A stretch of 64,000 bases of DNA from Lewinellaceae bacterium (GTDB taxonomy: Bacteria > Bacteroidota > Bacteroidia > Chitinophagales > Saprospiraceae). Positions 62,376 through 64,000 of the stretch are shown in pieces (position 1 is the stretch's first letter; the number at the start of each line of letters is the position of its first letter). Made by a program: the position numbers and the translations under genes. Under the pieces are notes generated by a model. The model did no database searches. It was not told the DNA's origin and was given only the letters and a program-made list of their open reading frames with translations. The DNA lies in contig JADJRC010000016.1 of assembly GCA_016712415.1 (NCBI GenBank), positions 62,001 through 126,000 on the forward strand, written 5' to 3'.

Positions 62376-64000
62376 ATGGCTTCTGCTTATCTTGCCCCTT
62401 TTTCGGCCAAACCCCTTCACAACCCGCACCTTCGCTGCATGCTTCTGCTTTTTCGTTATTACGGCCCATATAAAAAGTACGTCATACTTGCCATTCTGTG
62501 CAACCTGCTGATGTCGATGTTCATGATCGTCAGCATCCCGGTGTTGCAACCCTTTTTGCAAACTCGCTGTATTTTCTGGCGCCGGTGCGCAACGGCATCA
62601 TCAGCGACCTGCGGCAAAAAGTGGTGGAAAAAATACTCGAATTGCCCCTGTCCTATTTTTCGGAAGAACGCAAGGGCGACCTGATGAGCCGGGCGCAGGC
62701 CGATGTGCAGGAAGTGGAATGGAGCATTGTAAACGTTGTGGAATCCGTGGCCCGCGAGCCGCTGGTCATTCTGGGAAGCCTGGCCTTTATGATCTTTGTT
62801 TCCCCGCAATTACTCGTCTTTGTGTTTGCCCTGATGTTGTTTTCCGGCCTCATTATCGGTGGCATCGGCCGCTCGTTGCGGCGGCAGTCGGGTGCCGTGC
62901 AGACCAGGCTGGGGCTGATCGGGTCATTGATTGAAGAAACCCTGGGCGGTTTGCGCATCATCAAAGGCTTTAATGCCGAGAAATGGCAGGAAGAGCGTTT
63001 TCGACGCGAAAACAAGGGGTATGCCCGCATGCTCACGCGGTTGTACCGGCGCAAAGACCTGGCATCGCCCCTGTCCGAATTTCTCGGTATAGCGGCGGTG
63101 TCGGTGTTGTTGTGGTTCGGCGCGCGGCAGGTGTTTGCCGGCGAACTGTCGGCGGCGACGTTTATTACCTTTTTATACGCCTTTTACAACATTATCGAAC
63201 CGGCCAAACAACTCAGCAGCGCATCATACAGCATGCGCAAAGGGCTGGGTGCGCTCGAGCGGGTGCAGTCGGTACTGGATGCCCCCGTATCCATATCAGA
63301 TACGGATGCTGCGCTGCCCATAGCATCCTTCGGCGACAGGATTGAATTCAAAAATGTCGCCTTCCAATACCGGAATGCCGAACGCGCCGCGCTGGAAAAT
63401 ATAAACCTGACCATTCCGTACGGAAAGGTCATCGCGCTTGTCGGGGCATCCGGCGCGGGTAAAAGCACCATCGCCGATTTGTTGCCGCGCTTTTACGACG
63501 TGTCGTCGGGGGAGATTCTGATCGACGGCAAAGACATCCGGACGCTGCGGGTACGCGAACTGCGCGCGCTGATGGGCATTGTCAGCCAGGAAGCCATACT
63601 GTTTAACGACACGGTACGCAACAATATCGCGTTCGGATTTCCGGCAGATGCCGCCGCCGTTGAGGCCGCCGCCAGGGCCGCCAATGCGCACGAGTTTATC
63701 GTCCGGATGCCGGAGGGTTATGACACCAACATAGGCGACCGCGGGTCGAAACTCAGCGGCGGACAGCGGCAGCGGCTGACCATTGCGCGGGCATTATTAA
63801 AAAATCCGCCAATTTTAATCCTCGACGAGGCAACTTCAGCGCTTGATTCGGAGTCTGAGAAACTTGTCCAGCTTGCATTGGAGCGCTTGTTGCAAAACCG
63901 CACGGCACTTGTGATCGCCCACCGGCTCAGCACCGTTCAGTATGCCGACGAAATCGTCGTACTGGATGCGGGCAAAATAATTGAGCGCGGGACGCATGAA
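62376..64000 (+). pseudogene. MsbA-type ABC exporter with deletion in membrane domain (3' end outside window)
   Basis: The start is at 62376 or 62439 (MLLLFRYYGPYKKYVIL). The frame is intact to about 62560 (SIPVLQPFLQ), then the family sequence resumes in another frame at 62561 (NSLYFLAPVRNGIISDLRQK), so roughly 85 residues of the first two membrane helices and their loop seem missing. From there the protein is typical: ELPLSYFSEERKGDLMSRAQADVQ, Walker A ASGAGKST, Q-loop SQEAIL, signature LSGGQRQR, Walker B ILILDEATS, H-loop AHRLS. The window ends before the stop. MsbA-like exporters flip lipid A or lipids. Either a broken gene or a sequence gap; the ATPase part is full length. Confidence 0.82.

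Overview
The window reads as one contig of a Bacteroidota chromosome, most likely from the Saprospiria/Chitinophagia side of the phylum. The evidence is the type IX secretion (T9SS) C-terminal domains on at least six large secreted proteins (five type A, one type B), family signatures largely confined to this phylum (GLPGLI, DUF5723, DUF4397 repeats, carboxypeptidase-regulatory beta-barrel receptors), and repeated TAnnTTTG promoter -7 elements ahead of genes. The genus cannot be named from the sequence alone.

Layout. 1-6.7 kb: housekeeping (rseP with its 5' end outside the window, hscB, tRNA-Leu(CAA), a beta-barrel protein, waaA, icd, a DUF6159 membrane protein). 6.8-13.6 kb: DUF4846 protein, DEAD-box helicase, a small MITE-like element, an ArsR/SRPBCC pair whose second gene is frameshifted, two secreted proteins and a 769-bp IS1-family element. 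13.6-24.4 kb: two more T9SS proteins (one a beta-helix protein with an 11-base C/G tract in its signal peptide region), an amidase, then a probable terC-M16 peptidase-DUF5723 operon and a coiled-coil protein. 24.5-30.5 kb: one roughly 2000-residue protein made of nine tandem DUF4397 units. 30.9-32.9 kb: a Kazal/PKD secreted protein. 32.9-36.75 kb: arrays of a CTGCGGAAATCTGC repeat interleaved with two error-ridden copies of one group II intron. 36.7-46.4 kb: SnoaL-like protein, leuS with an extra domain, ECF sigma factor with a membrane-spanning TonB-C partner, ribA, a TPMT-type methyltransferase, an unknown protein, a dockerin-like T9SS protein. 46.4-47.0 kb: a 17-unit 37-bp minisatellite. 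47-57 kb: two DUF2157-like membrane proteins, a 1290-residue T9SS type B protein, a TonB-dependent-receptor-like barrel, a GLPGLI protein. 57-61 kb: fabH, efp, accB, accC, a fatty acid synthesis and translation block. 61-64 kb: a TIR plus FGE-sulfatase fusion protein and an MsbA-type ABC exporter that lacks part of its first membrane domain and runs off the window.

How it fits together: the secreted T9SS proteins, beta-barrels and envelope genes (waaA, rseP, msbA-like) show a surface-rich Gram-negative cell; fabH/accB/accC feed fatty acid synthesis. The mobile content is IS1, the putative MITE and the group II introns, plus several dispersed palindromic repeats.

Sequence quality matters here. 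Four otherwise good genes are each broken by a single base in a homopolymer or short run, and the group II intron copies differ mainly by scattered small indels. Both patterns suit residual long-read error at least as well as biological decay, so claims about pseudogenes or phase variation are made cautiously. The most unusual biology candidates are the nuclease-like insertion in LeuRS, the minisatellite with inverted hairpin loops, and the TIR-FGE fusion.
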